Counted from the stretch's first letter, positions 37,462-47,336 are shown. The stretch: DNA of 64,000 nucleotides from Aequorivita vitellina (GCF_022008365.1 NZ_JAIRBA010000004.1:111935-175934), one strand, 5' to 3'. Notes: generated by a model from the letters alone, not told the origin. Made by a program: numbers and translations.

Positions 37462-38466
37462 ATGAAAAACCTACTATTCCTCGCCCTTACCTTTTGCTTT
37501 ACTACACTTTTCGCTCAAAACAATATAAACACATTTATAGAAGAAGGTATAATCTACCACGACAACGGCGAATACGACAAGGCATTGGCAGCCTATGAAA
37601 AAGCATTGTTGTTAGACCCACAATCTACAGTTGTAAATTATGAAATGGCACTCACCTACTTTAAGAAAAACGATTATAAAAACACCATCGCCCGCGCAGA
37701 CATGGTGCTTAAAAAGAACGACGATAATCTTGTGAATGCCTATCTTATTAAAGGATCAGCTTTAGATATGATGGGTGAGGTAAAAGAGTCTATTAAACTT
37801 TTTAAAAAAGCCATTCGCAAATTTCCCGAAGATTATTTGTTACCGTACAACTTGGCTCTGAACCACTACAAGCTAAACCAAATGGACGAAGCCAAAGAAT
37901 ACGTAATTAAAGCGATTGAAAACAACCCAAACCACGGTAGCAGTCACTGGATGCTCGCAAACATTGAATCTGCGCAAGGAAACACCGTACAGTCGTTATT
38001 GGCAAATCATTATTTTCTCTTATTAGAACCAAACTCTTCGCGATCTTTGGATGCATATAATATGCTTCAACAAAATTTTGCGGGGAACGTAACTAAAAGT
38101 AAAGACGAAGCCATAACAATAAACATTTCTATGAGCGACGACGACGATCCTTTTTCCGCAGCAGCACTAATGCTGGGATTGATGGGTGCCTCAAATATGC
38201 TGCCTGAAAATGCAGATAAAACGGCGGAAGAACTTTTTGTGGAAAACACCAATTCGTTTTTTCAAATATTAGGCGAATTGAAAAAGGAAAATGAAAAAGG
38301 TCTCTATTGGAATTTTTACACTCCTTTCTTTTACGATCTTGCCAAGAGCGAACATTTAGAAACTTACTGCATGTTTATTTCGCAAAGCGGAAACAAAAAT
38401 GCTGAAGCGTGGTTAAATGAAAATACTGAAAAACTAAAAACCTTTGCCGCGTGGTTAAAGGAATAG
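37462..38466 (+). CDS. Exported tetratricopeptide repeat protein
   Basis: This is a 334-residue protein with a signal peptide (1-18, ending LFAQ). About five TPR units (residues 22-195) begin with EEGIIYHDNGEYDKALAAYEKALLLDP. A less ordered C-terminal region contains an acidic SMSDDDDPF and a conserved-looking SFFQILGELKKENEKGLYWNFYTPFFYDLA. TPR proteins of this type are periplasmic scaffolds. The partner is unknown. It is monocistronic by spacing. Confidence 0.75.
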   Translation: MKNLLFLALTFCFTTLFAQNNINTFIEEGIIYHDNGEYDKALAAYEKALLLDPQSTVVNYEMALTYFKKNDYKNTIARADMVLKKNDDNLVNAYLIKGSALDMMGEVKESIKLFKKAIRKFPEDYLLPYNLALNHYKLNQMDEAKEYVIKAIENNPNHGSSHWMLANIESAQGNTVQSLLANHYFLLLEPNSSRSLDAYNMLQQNFAGNVTKSKDEAITINISMSDDDDPFSAAALMLGLMGASNMLPENADKTAEELFVENTNSFFQILGELKKENEKGLYWNFYTPFFYDLAKSEHLETYCMFISQSGNKNAEAWLNENTEKLKTFAAWLKE

Positions 38467-38551
38467 TTTTTTGAAGGAAATTTTCAACTTTTAATTTCAC
38501 ACTTTTCTAAAAAAACAATTAGTACACATTTAACCCTTTCTCTTCCTTTGA

Positions 38552-38574
38552 TAACTTTGAAATAATTAATTTTG
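38552..38574 (+). promoter_or_regulatory. Candidate promoters of aminopeptidase P gene
   Basis: Two TAnnTTTG octamers occur: TAACTTTG at 38552-38559 and TAATTTTG at 38567-38574. The second has TTTG at 38547-38550, a shorter than usual spacer of 16. The leader to the ATG would be about 100 nt. Confidence 0.45.
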
Positions 38575-38672
38575 CGCATTAGCTTTTCGAACCGGTATAA
38601 TACAGCAAATCAAGCATCTTTTGCATTGCTCAATTAACCGCTAGTTCTATTTATTAAAATAAAATACAACAA

Positions 38673-39965
38673 ATGAAGTACGATCAAATTCCCAGCAAAC
38701 TTTTTGTAAAAAACCGCAAAAACTTTATGGCGCAGATGAAGCCAAAAAGTGTAGCCGTTTTTAACAGTAACGATATTTACCCAATTGGCGCAGATAGCAC
38801 GATGCCTTTTCAGCAGGCACGCGATATTTTTTACTTAACTGGCGCAGACCAAGAAGAAACCATTTTAGTACTATTTCCGGATGCACCGTATGCAGAACAT
38901 CGCGAAATGCTATTTGTACGCGAAACGAACGATCACATTGCCGTTTGGGAGGGTGAAAAATTAACGAAGGAAAAAGCTACCGAAGTAAGCGGCATTGAAT
39001 CTATTCATTGGCTGAAAGACTTCGATAAAATATTTTACGAAGTAATGACGCAAGCCGAGCGTATTTATTTTAACACAAACGAGCACTATCGCCAAAGTGT
39101 TGTAACCGAAACACGCGAAGATCGTTTTATAAAAACCACAAAATCAAAATTTCCGGCACATAGTTGGGAACGTAGCAATCCAATTCTGCAAGCATTGCGT
39201 TCGGTAAAAGATCCAATTGAAATAGATATCATGCAGCAAGCCTGCAACATTACCGAAAAAGGACATCGAAGAGTTTTAGATTTCGTAAAACCCGGCGTTT
39301 GGGAATACGAAATTGAAGCCGAATATATGCACGAGTTTTTAAGAAATCGTTCGCGTGGTTTCGCCTACACTCCAATTATAGGCAGTGGCAATAACGCAAA
39401 TGTTTTACACTATGTAGTAAACAACCAACAGTGTAAAGACGGTGATTTAATTTTGATAGATGTTGGGGCAGAATACGCAAACTATTCTAGCGATATGACG
39501 CGTACCATTCCTGTTAACGGAAAATTTAGCAAGCGCCAACGCGAAGTTTACAATGCCGTAAAACGCGTAAAAGACGATGCTTCAAAAATGCTCGTTCCGG
39601 GAGCGTATTGGAAAGAATTTCACGTAGAAGTGGGTAAATTAATGACTAAAGAACTGCTCGATTTAAAACTTTTAGACAAGGCAGATGTTAAAAATGAAGA
39701 CCCCAATTGGCCTGCCTATAAAAAATATTTTATGCACGGCACCAGCCACCATATTGGTTTAGATACGCACGATTACGGCGTGCTGTGGGAAAAAATGACC
39801 GATAATATGGTTTTCACCGTTGAACCGGGAATTTACATTCCGGAAGAAGGTTTTGGCGTTCGTTTGGAAGACGATGTGGTTATTCAGAAAAATGGCGAAC
39901 CTTTTAACTTAATGCGCAATATTCCTATTGAAGCTGAAGAAATTGAAGATATTATGAATAAATAA
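38673..39965 (+). CDS. pepP: Xaa-Pro aminopeptidase (aminopeptidase P family)
   Basis: PepP removes N-terminal residues preceding proline. The protein has 430 residues. The N-terminal AMP_N domain (about 6-135) is followed by the pita-bread M24 metallopeptidase domain. The metal ligands are visible: the Asp residues in LIDVGAEYANYSSDMTRT, the His in HGTSHHIGLD, and the Glu residues in FTVEPGIYIP and VRLEDDV. It is probably cytoplasmic, since there is no signal peptide. Ends near a long terminator hairpin. Confidence 0.93.
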   Translation: MKYDQIPSKLFVKNRKNFMAQMKPKSVAVFNSNDIYPIGADSTMPFQQARDIFYLTGADQEETILVLFPDAPYAEHREMLFVRETNDHIAVWEGEKLTKEKATEVSGIESIHWLKDFDKIFYEVMTQAERIYFNTNEHYRQSVVTETREDRFIKTTKSKFPAHSWERSNPILQALRSVKDPIEIDIMQQACNITEKGHRRVLDFVKPGVWEYEIEAEYMHEFLRNRSRGFAYTPIIGSGNNANVLHYVVNNQQCKDGDLILIDVGAEYANYSSDMTRTIPVNGKFSKRQREVYNAVKRVKDDASKMLVPGAYWKEFHVEVGKLMTKELLDLKLLDKADVKNEDPNWPAYKKYFMHGTSHHIGLDTHDYGVLWEKMTDNMVFTVEPGIYIPEEGFGVRLEDDVVIQKNGEPFNLMRNIPIEAEEIEDIMNK

Positions 39966-39987
39966 AAGAAGTATAATATAAACAACC

Positions 39988-40046
39988 AAGACCTATCAGA
40001 TTTTACCTTGTCCATCGACAGAGGAAAACCTGTTAGGTCTTTTTTA
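39988..40046 (+). terminator. Terminator after pepP
   Basis: AAGACCTATCAGATTTT pairs imperfectly with AAAACCTGTTAGGTCTT, followed by a T-run. The loop is long (about 20 nt). It ends just before the alpha/beta hydrolase start, which must therefore have its own promoter or rely on read-through. Confidence 0.7.
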
Positions 40047-40051
40047 AAATT

Positions 40052-40822
40052 ATGACTTTTCATTATAAAAACACACCCATTAATTACAATATCTTCGGGA
40101 AAGGTCCAGCAATAGTTTTGCTTCACGGTTTTCTGGAAAGTGCTACAATGTGGGAACCTTTAATCCCCCAATTCGCAACGAATAGAACGGTAATTGCAAT
40201 TGATTTTCCCGGTCACGGAAAAAGCGATGTAATCACTGAAATTCACACTATGGAATTGATGGCCCAAGTTGTAGATGAAATAGTGAAGCATTTGCAAATA
40301 ACGTCAGCCACTTTTCTCGGGCATTCTATGGGTGGTTATGTTGCTTTGGCTTACGCCGAACTATTTTCAGAAAAGGTTGAAAAATTAATTCTTCTAAATT
40401 CAAGTCCCGTAGCAGATTCCGAAGCGCGAAAAACAAATCGTAACCGCGCTCTAAAAGTGATCGAAAAAAGCCCTAAGGCCTATATTAGCATGGCTATTAG
40501 CAACCTAATTGCTGAATCTTCTCGTGAAGAATTTATTGCGGAAATTGAGGCGTTAAAGCTTGAAGCCTACACTTTTCCGGTGGAAGGAATAAAAGCCGCA
40601 ATTAAAGGCATGCGCGACCGAAAGGATAGAACCGAAATTCTGAAAAACCTCACAAAAGACAAATACGTAATTCTCGCTGAAGAAGATCCCATATTACCAT
40701 TTTTAGAAGTTAAACAATTGGCAGAAAAATGCGGGGCTTCGGTTAAAATTATTGCCGGGGGGCATATGAGTGTAATAGAAAACACAGAGGCGATTGCGAA
40801 TTATCTACGTTTAACAGTATAA
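40052..40822 (+). CDS. Alpha/beta hydrolase
   Basis: This is a 256-residue cytoplasmic hydrolase of the alpha/beta fold. The oxyanion motif LLHGFLESATMW, the nucleophile elbow GHSMGG (Ser about 89) and the catalytic His in AGGHMSVIEN are present. It resembles BioH/MenH-like carboxylesterases in size, but nothing here identifies the substrate. It begins only 6 bp after the pepP terminator. Confidence 0.85.
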   Translation: MTFHYKNTPINYNIFGKGPAIVLLHGFLESATMWEPLIPQFATNRTVIAIDFPGHGKSDVITEIHTMELMAQVVDEIVKHLQITSATFLGHSMGGYVALAYAELFSEKVEKLILLNSSPVADSEARKTNRNRALKVIEKSPKAYISMAISNLIAESSREEFIAEIEALKLEAYTFPVEGIKAAIKGMRDRKDRTEILKNLTKDKYVILAEEDPILPFLEVKQLAEKCGASVKIIAGGHMSVIENTEAIANYLRLTV

Positions 40823-40884
40823 TCCTTGCGTTATTCTTTATTATTAGTTAGCTTTAGACAATAAACCCTAAATTTTTTCTTAAG

Positions 40885-41130
40885 ATGGAAAAAGTCATGC
40901 CCCAAAGCCGACCTCCAATCTCAAGCCTTATCTGTTTTGCATTTGGTCACGATTACATTGTAACTCGCAAAATTACCAATCATGTTTTTGAATATGAATG
41001 TGCGTGTTGCGGTAGAGAGGTTTCAAACAATCGCTCCGGTAAATTTGAAAAACTTACCCTTCAAAAACGTAAATTAAACGAAAAGCTTTCGCGTTTTTTC
41101 ATAAAAAAGAGAAAACTAAAATTCAAATAA
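40885..41130 (+). CDS. Small DUF1660-like zinc-ribbon protein
   Basis: This is an 81-residue protein. FGHDYIVTRKITNHVFEYECACCGREVSNN contains a His and a CxxC pair, compatible with one half of a zinc site as in DUF1660-like proteins. The C-terminus is very basic (LSRFFIKKRKLKFK). It may bind nucleic acid or a membrane surface; function unknown. It is on the same strand as the hydrolase, 62 bp downstream. Confidence 0.6.
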   Translation: MEKVMPQSRPPISSLICFAFGHDYIVTRKITNHVFEYECACCGREVSNNRSGKFEKLTLQKRKLNEKLSRFFIKKRKLKFK

Positions 41131-41203
41131 CAAGCCGTTACTCTTTTCGAAATTTATAATTTCCTATTAAAGGAAGCATAGTGTTTTATGCCTGTTCAGA
41201 AAA

Positions 41204-42259
41204 TTATTCTTCGGCATTCAATGCGTTCCAGCCACGTGCAATTAGCGGTATTTTTGCTCCTGCTCGGCTAATTAAATGCACACCTTCTTTTTCATTAGTA
41301 ATATGACCAATAATTGATAAATGCGGGTTGGCCTTTATTTTGGGGAAATCTTCCTGCTTAACAGTAAAAAGCAATTCGTAATCTTCGCCGCCACTTAATG
41401 CTATGGTTGTGCTATCAAGTTTAAATTCTTCACAGGTAGAAATAACCTGCGGATCTAGTGGAATTTTATCTTCGTACAAATTGCAACCTACTTTCGAGCT
41501 TTTACAAATATGTAATATTTCCGAAGACAATCCATCGCTAATATCAATCATAGCGGTAGGTTTCACCTCCAATTCTTTTAATAATCTGGTAATATCCTTT
41601 CGTGCTTCGGGTTTTAATTGTCGCTCTACCAAGTACGAATACGGCTCCAAATCTGGTTGCGAATTAGGGTTCACTTTAAATACTTCCTTTTCGCGTTCCA
41701 AAATCTGTAAACCCATATAAGCTGCGCCCAGATCGCCCGTAACTACTAGCAAATCATTTTCGTTTGCGCCACTTCTGTAAACAGCCTCGCCTTTATTTAC
41801 GGTTCCTAAAGCAGTAATACTAATCAATAAACCAGTGGTTGACGAAGTAGTGTCGCCACCAATTACATCAATATTATAAATTTGTGCTGCGGCAGTAATT
41901 CCTGCATAAAGTTCTTCCAGAGCTTCCACCGGAAACCTGTTTGAAGCCGCGATGCTCACCGTAATTTGCGTTGGTTCCGCATTCATTGCATAAACATCTG
42001 AAAGATTAACAATCACCGCTTTATACCCTAAATGTTTTAAGGGCATATAACTTAAATCAAAATGCACGCCTTCCAAAAGCAAATCGGTAGTAACCACCAA
42101 TTCTTTTTTAGAATTACAAGAAATAACAGCGGCATCGTCTCCAATTCCTTTAACAGTGGATTTTTGCTTTATTTTGAAATTTTTCGTCAAATGGTCAATA
42201 AGACCAAATTCACCTAAACTTCCAATCCCCGTGGTGGTGTTATCTTTGTTTTCAAACAT
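41204..42259 (-). CDS. thiL: Thiamine-monophosphate kinase
   Basis: ThiL phosphorylates thiamine monophosphate to thiamine diphosphate, the active cofactor. It has 351 residues from the ATG at 42259 (MFENKDNTT); an upstream in-frame ATG would add 15 residues across the promoter. The AIRS-type fold is clear: GIGDDAAVI, DLLLEGVHFDL, IGGDTTSS, MIDISDGLSSEI and SGGEDYELLF carry the Mg-binding Asp residues. It is a single gene, divergent from the choice-of-anchor B gene. Confidence 0.94.
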   Translation of the reverse strand: MFENKDNTTTGIGSLGEFGLIDHLTKNFKIKQKSTVKGIGDDAAVISCNSKKELVVTTDLLLEGVHFDLSYMPLKHLGYKAVIVNLSDVYAMNAEPTQITVSIAASNRFPVEALEELYAGITAAAQIYNIDVIGGDTTSSTTGLLISITALGTVNKGEAVYRSGANENDLLVVTGDLGAAYMGLQILEREKEVFKVNPNSQPDLEPYSYLVERQLKPEARKDITRLLKELEVKPTAMIDISDGLSSEILHICKSSKVGCNLYEDKIPLDPQVISTCEEFKLDSTTIALSGGEDYELLFTVKQEDFPKIKANPHLSIIGHITNEKEGVHLISRAGAKIPLIARGWNALNAEE

Positions 42260-42280
42260 ATATATACTCGAATTTTTTTG

Positions 42281-42288
42281 CAAAAATA
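42281..42288 (-). promoter_or_regulatory. thiL promoter, -7 element
   Basis: TATTTTTG on the minus strand lies 22 bp before the chosen thiL ATG, which supports that start over the upstream one at 42304. No good -33 element and no thiamine riboswitch (THI box) is seen. Confidence 0.55.
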
Positions 42289-42460
42289 CAGTAACACACA
42301 GCAATAAAAAAGCTAATTGTAAATAATGGTTATTTAAAGGTTTTCAACCATACTGATAAAAAATTAATAGCATCCTATTAATATTTAACCTCTTACACTT
42401 GTAAGAAAACTTAGAATATGTTTACATTTAGCCCCTCTTTTAATCTTACGAAACAAACCG

Positions 42461-43870
42461 ATGAAAAAATTATTACCACTTTTAGCCCTAGTATTCAGTG
42501 TAATTTCTGTAGCACAAACCCCCTGTGTCAATGGCATGGCAGGCCAATATCCGTGTAATGGATTAGATCTTCAATCGCGCATTAGCCTCGCCACCTTTGG
42601 TACCGATAGAGGAAACGACTCTTGGGGATGGACAGATCCGCAAGACGGTCGCGAATATGCAATTATGGGCTTGGGCAACGGCACCGCCTTTGTTGATATT
42701 ACAGACCCCATTAACCCATTGTATTTAGGGAAATTACCTACCCACAGTAGCTCCAGTACTTGGAGAGATATTAAGGTGTACAACAATCACGCTTTTATTG
42801 TAAGCGAAGCAAACGGACATGGCATGCAGGTTTTTGACTTAACACGGCTGCGCAACGTCACCAATGCTCCAGAAACTTTTAGTGAAGACGCCCATTACAA
42901 CGGATTTGGCAATGCACACAATATTGTAATTAACGAAGAAACTGGTTATGCATTTGCGGTAGGTACGAGCACTTTTGGTGGTGGCCCCCATTTTGTGGAT
43001 ATTCAAGACCCTGTTAATCCGGTTGCAGCAGGCGGATTTAGTGGAGACAATTACTGCCACGATGCGCAAGTTGTAATTTATGATGGACCGGATGCAGATT
43101 ATACGGGTCGTGAAATTTTCTTTGGCAGTAACGAAGATAGAATTTCTATTGTAGATGTAACAGATAAAAGTAATCCTGTAGGTATTTCAGTTGGGTTTTA
43201 CGGAAGTATTGATTATACCCACCAAGGCTGGCTAACAGATGACAAACGCTACTTTATTATTGGAGACGAATTAGATGAAGCCAACTTCGGTTTTAATACC
43301 CGAACTATTATTTTTGATGTGAGCGATTTAGACAATCCCGTAGTTCACTTTGAATACGAAGCAGCAGTAGAAGCTATTGACCATAACGGTTATGTGCTAG
43401 GTGACGAATTTTATCTCTCAAGCTACCGTGCAGGTTTAAGAGTTTTTGATATTAGCGATTTGGACAACCAAAATTTTGTTGAAACAAAGTTCTTTGATAC
43501 ATATCCAACCAGTAATTCTGCACGTTTTGATGGCGCTTGGAGTGTATATCCATATTTTGCTAGCGGAAATATTGTTATTAGCGACATAGACAGAGGTTTG
43601 TTTATTGTAAAAGATCCATTGTTAAGCGTTAATGATAATAACATCGCAAATTTTGCAATTGCGCCAAACCCAGCGACCGAAATTGTTACTGTTTCTTCAA
43701 AAGTAGAACCAATTCATAAAATTGAAATATACAACGTATTGGGTCAGAAAATAATTGATTTAAACATTGCAGACAGTCTTTCAGAAATTTTAGACATTTC
43801 AAAACTTCAATCGGGAATGTATGTAATGAAAATAAACAACACAACAACCAAACGTTTATTGGTAGACTAA
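42461..43870 (+). CDS. Choice-of-anchor B protein, T9SS type A cargo
   Basis: This is a 469-residue surface protein. The signal peptide (1-18) is followed by an LVIVD-repeat propeller, with repeats such as AIMGLGNGTAFVDITDPINPLYLG, of the choice-of-anchor B family. The last 75 residues are a T9SS type A sorting domain (NFAIAPNPATEIVTVS and GQKIIDLN, then LQSGMYVMKI and the basic end KRLLVD). It is therefore exported by the type IX system and probably attached to the surface. First of four genes in a row leading to the MbnP and MauG genes. Confidence 0.88.
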   Translation: MKKLLPLLALVFSVISVAQTPCVNGMAGQYPCNGLDLQSRISLATFGTDRGNDSWGWTDPQDGREYAIMGLGNGTAFVDITDPINPLYLGKLPTHSSSSTWRDIKVYNNHAFIVSEANGHGMQVFDLTRLRNVTNAPETFSEDAHYNGFGNAHNIVINEETGYAFAVGTSTFGGGPHFVDIQDPVNPVAAGGFSGDNYCHDAQVVIYDGPDADYTGREIFFGSNEDRISIVDVTDKSNPVGISVGFYGSIDYTHQGWLTDDKRYFIIGDELDEANFGFNTRTIIFDVSDLDNPVVHFEYEAAVEAIDHNGYVLGDEFYLSSYRAGLRVFDISDLDNQNFVETKFFDTYPTSNSARFDGAWSVYPYFASGNIVISDIDRGLFIVKDPLLSVNDNNIANFAIAPNPATEIVTVSSKVEPIHKIEIYNVLGQKIIDLNIADSLSEILDISKLQSGMYVMKINNTTTKRLLVD

Positions 43871-43888
43871 AAATTGAGCTTCCCCATT

Positions 43889-45247
43889 ATGCTAATTAAT
43901 AAATTCAGCAAATTTAAAGCAGTAATACTATTGCTTTCCATTTCACTTACATTTTATTCCTGCGGAAAAGATGACGGTACCGAGCCAGAACCAGAACCAG
44001 AAATAAGTGTGGAAGTGGAACTCATAAAAACCTACGGCGGCAGTGGTATCGATGAAGCCGCATCTGTAGTTGAAGCAGCCGATGGCAATTATTTAATTTT
44101 GGGCACAACCCGAAGTTCTGATGGCGACATTACAGACAGATCTGGCAACGACAGCGATTTCTGGCTTTTGAAAGTTTCTAAAACTGGCGATATAATTTGG
44201 AGTAAAACCTACGGTGGCAGCGATGATGAAAATGCTGCACGTATTACCAAGACAAATAACGGCGGCTTTTTGCTATCTGGCTATACTTCCAGCAATGATG
44301 GAGATATCTATTTTAATGCAGGCTTTCAAGATTATTGGGTTGTAAAAATAAATGCTGCTGGAACAATTATGTGGGAAAAAACTTTCGGATTTTCTGGAAG
44401 CGACCAGGCTTTTAAAGCCTTCCAAACTTCAGATGGCGGCTATTTTATAACCGGTTATTTTGACGTTTCTGCGAGTGGTGGCGCGGGCAATGATTTTCAG
44501 AAAAACACTTTGCATGGCGTTGGGGAATATTGGGGAATTAAACTAAACCCCGATGGCTCCACAAGATGGCGACGCTATTTTGGCGGCACCAATAACGATC
44601 GAAGTTATGATGCTCTGGAAACTGCCGATGGAGGTTTTTTAATGACCGGCACTTCAGAAAGTGAAGATTTCGACAAAACCGACTTTAAAGGAAGTTACGA
44701 TTACTGGGCAGTTCGCCTAACAGCTGATGGCGACTTACTTTGGACGAAGAGTTTTGGAGGTCACGAGATAGACAATTCGTACGCTTCCATTAAAACCGAT
44801 GACGGCAATTATATAATGATTGGCGATTCGAGAAGTAGCGATCAAGACGTAACAGACCCGAGAGGTAACGCCGATGCATGGTTGGTGAAATTTGACGATA
44901 GTGGGAACAAAATTTGGCAAAAATCTTTTGGTGGTTCGCTCTTTGATACGGCACACAGTATTGTTCAACGCAACAATGGCGATTTTATATTAAGCGGGCA
45001 CAGCCGAAGCGCAGATGGCGATTTACAAACTAATAACGGCCTTAACGACGTTTGGGTTTTTATTATAGACAGCAATGGAAATTTAAAATTTCAGAACAGC
45101 ATCGGGGGTTCAAAAGTAGAGTTTGCCTCAGAAGCAATTGAAACAACAGATAATAAAATTGTAGTTGTTGGTAATAGCGAAAGTAATGATTTAGATATAC
45201 CTTTAAATCAGGGTTCAATAGATTTTTTAATGATTAAATTGAAATAA
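43889..45247 (+). CDS. Repeat-propeller lipoprotein
   Basis: This is a 452-residue lipoprotein from the ATG at 43889, with the lipobox FYSCGKDD. The rest is seven to eight repeats of about 50 residues with the pattern GGSxxDEA, then DGGYxLxGxTxSxDGD, then DxWxxKxxxxGxxxWxKxxGG, predicting a beta propeller. A TTG at 43874 is another possible start, just after the preceding stop. No catalytic motif is visible. Likely a surface or periplasmic binding or recognition protein within the MbnP-MauG operon. Confidence 0.75.
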   Translation: MLINKFSKFKAVILLLSISLTFYSCGKDDGTEPEPEPEISVEVELIKTYGGSGIDEAASVVEAADGNYLILGTTRSSDGDITDRSGNDSDFWLLKVSKTGDIIWSKTYGGSDDENAARITKTNNGGFLLSGYTSSNDGDIYFNAGFQDYWVVKINAAGTIMWEKTFGFSGSDQAFKAFQTSDGGYFITGYFDVSASGGAGNDFQKNTLHGVGEYWGIKLNPDGSTRWRRYFGGTNNDRSYDALETADGGFLMTGTSESEDFDKTDFKGSYDYWAVRLTADGDLLWTKSFGGHEIDNSYASIKTDDGNYIMIGDSRSSDQDVTDPRGNADAWLVKFDDSGNKIWQKSFGGSLFDTAHSIVQRNNGDFILSGHSRSADGDLQTNNGLNDVWVFIIDSNGNLKFQNSIGGSKVEFASEAIETTDNKIVVVGNSESNDLDIPLNQGSIDFLMIKLK

Positions 45248-45275
45248 TATAATCTAAAGACACGTTTTCTATACT

Positions 45276-46112
45276 ATGAAAAGAATCACTATTTTACTAA
45301 TTATGATGTTTGTAGCTGTGGGCTGCAGCAATAGTGACGAGCCACAACCTGAGGTTCTTGGCTGCATGGATGCTAGTTCCCTCAATTATAACTCTGCTGC
45401 TAATACAGATGATGGTTCGTGCATTTATGAAAAAAGCGCGACTATCCTTTTTACTCAAAACTGGGCAGGAAACCCAGTAACAAAAGACGATTTTAATACA
45501 ACGGAATTTCTAAATGAAGCGGGAAATTTAATTACAATTTCCAAACTTCGGTATTTAATTTCGCGTATTGTACTAATAAAAGCGGATGGCACTACTATTA
45601 ATTTTGATGAGTACAATTTAATAGATCTTGCAAATCCAAATTCGTTATCTCTTTCTCCTGCAAAACCTATAATTACTGGTGAATATACAGGAGTTACCTT
45701 TATTTACGGATTTAATGAAGCAGATAATGTTAGTGGCGCCTACCCCGATTTAAATGATGTGGGTTGGAATTGGCCCACCATGTTAGGTGGCGGTTACCAC
45801 TTTATGCAATTGGATGGTACTTTTAACGATGTTACAGGCGCTCCGCAACCTTATAACTTTCACAATGGTACTGCCCGCGTAAGTGAAGGTGTTTTTGAAC
45901 AGAATTTTATAGCTTTAAACTTTAATAAAAACTTCACTATTACTGAAAACACAACTATTGAAATTAAAATGGATATTTCAGAATGGTTCAAAAATCCGTT
46001 GACTTGGGATTTAAACGACCGCAGCACAGACTTGATGATGAATTACCAAGCCCAAAAAGATATGCAGCGAAATGGCGGCACTGTTTTTAGCATTGGAGAG
46101 ATTACACAATAG
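45276..46112 (+). CDS. MbnP-like lipoprotein (copper-associated)
   Basis: This is a 278-residue lipoprotein with Cys17 as lipobox residue. After a GCMDASSLNYNSAANTDDGS insert, the MbnP-type domain runs from about residue 55. The WxW motif and aromatic region VGWNWPTMLGGGYHFMQLDG is where MbnP proteins carry the Trp that is converted to kynurenine to make a copper site. MbnP partners a MauG-type dihaem enzyme, MbnH, in methanotrophs; here a MauG gene begins immediately downstream (1 bp after the stop). Copper handling is thus inferred from this pair. Confidence 0.8.
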   Translation: MKRITILLIMMFVAVGCSNSDEPQPEVLGCMDASSLNYNSAANTDDGSCIYEKSATILFTQNWAGNPVTKDDFNTTEFLNEAGNLITISKLRYLISRIVLIKADGTTINFDEYNLIDLANPNSLSLSPAKPIITGEYTGVTFIYGFNEADNVSGAYPDLNDVGWNWPTMLGGGYHFMQLDGTFNDVTGAPQPYNFHNGTARVSEGVFEQNFIALNFNKNFTITENTTIEIKMDISEWFKNPLTWDLNDRSTDLMMNYQAQKDMQRNGGTVFSIGEITQ

Positions 46113-47216
46113 ATGAAGAAAAAACACTTGAAAAAAATTCAGTTTGTATTTGGTTTAATAGCAATATGCTTTTTTCTGTCGTGTTCTTCAAATGACTCAG
46201 AACCAACTGAACCAACTGAAAATTATACGCCTACTCCTAAACCGTTGGCCGTCCCACCCATTCTTGAACAATTACTGCCTCCTCCTTTTATCCCAGCAAA
46301 TAACCCACAAACTAAAGAAGGAATTGCACTCGGGCGAAAACTGTTTTATGACCCCATTCTATCTGGAGATGGTACCCAAGCGTGTGCTTCATGCCACCAA
46401 CCCGCTAATTCATTTACAGACGATAATCGCTTCAGCATTGGCATAGACGGTATTGAAGGTGTAAGAAACTCAATGCCAATATTTAACATGGCATGGAATA
46501 GGGACAATAAATTTTTCTGGGACGGACGTGCCACAAGCATTGAAGCGCAAGCTATGGAGCCCGTAATAAACCCGGTAGAAATGCATAATACTTGGGAAAA
46601 TGCTGTCGGGCAACTTCAAGGTAACGACCAATACCCAGAACTTTTTAATAAAGCATTTGGCACTACTACAATTACCAAAGAACTCACAGCCAAGGCCATT
46701 GCCCAGTTTGAAAGAACCTTAATTTCTGCCAACTCTCCTTTTGACAAATACCTGTTGGGCGAAGGCAATCTTACACAACAGGAATTAAACGGTTTTGAAA
46801 TATTTATGGACGAATCGCGCGGAGACTGTTTTCACTGTCACGGTAATGATAACAGCCCATTGTGGACCGATAATATTTTTCACAATAACGGCCTCGATGC
46901 TATAATAACAGACAAGGGCTTGGGCAACGTAACTGGCGACCCCAACGACGACGGTAAATTTAAGTCGCCATCGCTTCGTAATTTGGCTTACACAGCTCCA
47001 TATATGCACGACGGTCGCTTTGAAACTTTAGATGAAGTGATTAATCACTACAGCGAGGGTCTTGTTTATTCAAGAACCATTGACCCGCTAATGAAAGCTG
47101 TATCTCGAGGCGGCGTACATTTATCCGAAGGTGACAAAGCAGATTTAAAAGCTTTCCTTTTATCGCTGTCAGATCCTTCCTTTATTAATAATCCAGATTT
47201 TCACGACCCTAATTAA
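46113..47216 (+). CDS. Dihaem cytochrome c peroxidase/MauG-like enzyme
   Basis: This is a 367-residue exported lipoprotein (Cys24, FLSC) with two CxxCH haem c sites, C91-C94-H95 (CASCH) and C239-C242-H243 (CFHCH). The overall architecture is that of CcpA/MauG. MbnH, a MauG relative, oxidises a Trp in MbnP to kynurenine; since an MbnP-type gene lies directly upstream, MbnH-like work is plausible, although ordinary peroxide reduction cannot be excluded. The end of the operon lies about 155 bp before the suf operon. Confidence 0.88.
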   Translation: MKKKHLKKIQFVFGLIAICFFLSCSSNDSEPTEPTENYTPTPKPLAVPPILEQLLPPPFIPANNPQTKEGIALGRKLFYDPILSGDGTQACASCHQPANSFTDDNRFSIGIDGIEGVRNSMPIFNMAWNRDNKFFWDGRATSIEAQAMEPVINPVEMHNTWENAVGQLQGNDQYPELFNKAFGTTTITKELTAKAIAQFERTLISANSPFDKYLLGEGNLTQQELNGFEIFMDESRGDCFHCHGNDNSPLWTDNIFHNNGLDAIITDKGLGNVTGDPNDDGKFKSPSLRNLAYTAPYMHDGRFETLDEVINHYSEGLVYSRTIDPLMKAVSRGGVHLSEGDKADLKAFLLSLSDPSFINNPDFHDPN

Positions 47217-47336
47217 TCTCAGGTCATTTTACCACTTCTACAGCACCTTAAAAAACCATGTGTTAATTATTATTTAAAACTATTGTTCCATAGTTTTAAT
47301 TTCCCAGTTCTTTATGGTTAAAAGTTCCATTTGATG

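Noticed and set aside
42281..42310. Thiamine pyrophosphate riboswitch before thiL
   Set aside because: The leader is only about 20 nt and has no THI-box sequence.
44020..45240. Repeat array in the propeller lipoprotein as a mobile or CRISPR element
   Set aside because: Period of about 50 codons encoding beta-propeller blades in one open frame; normal coding sequence.
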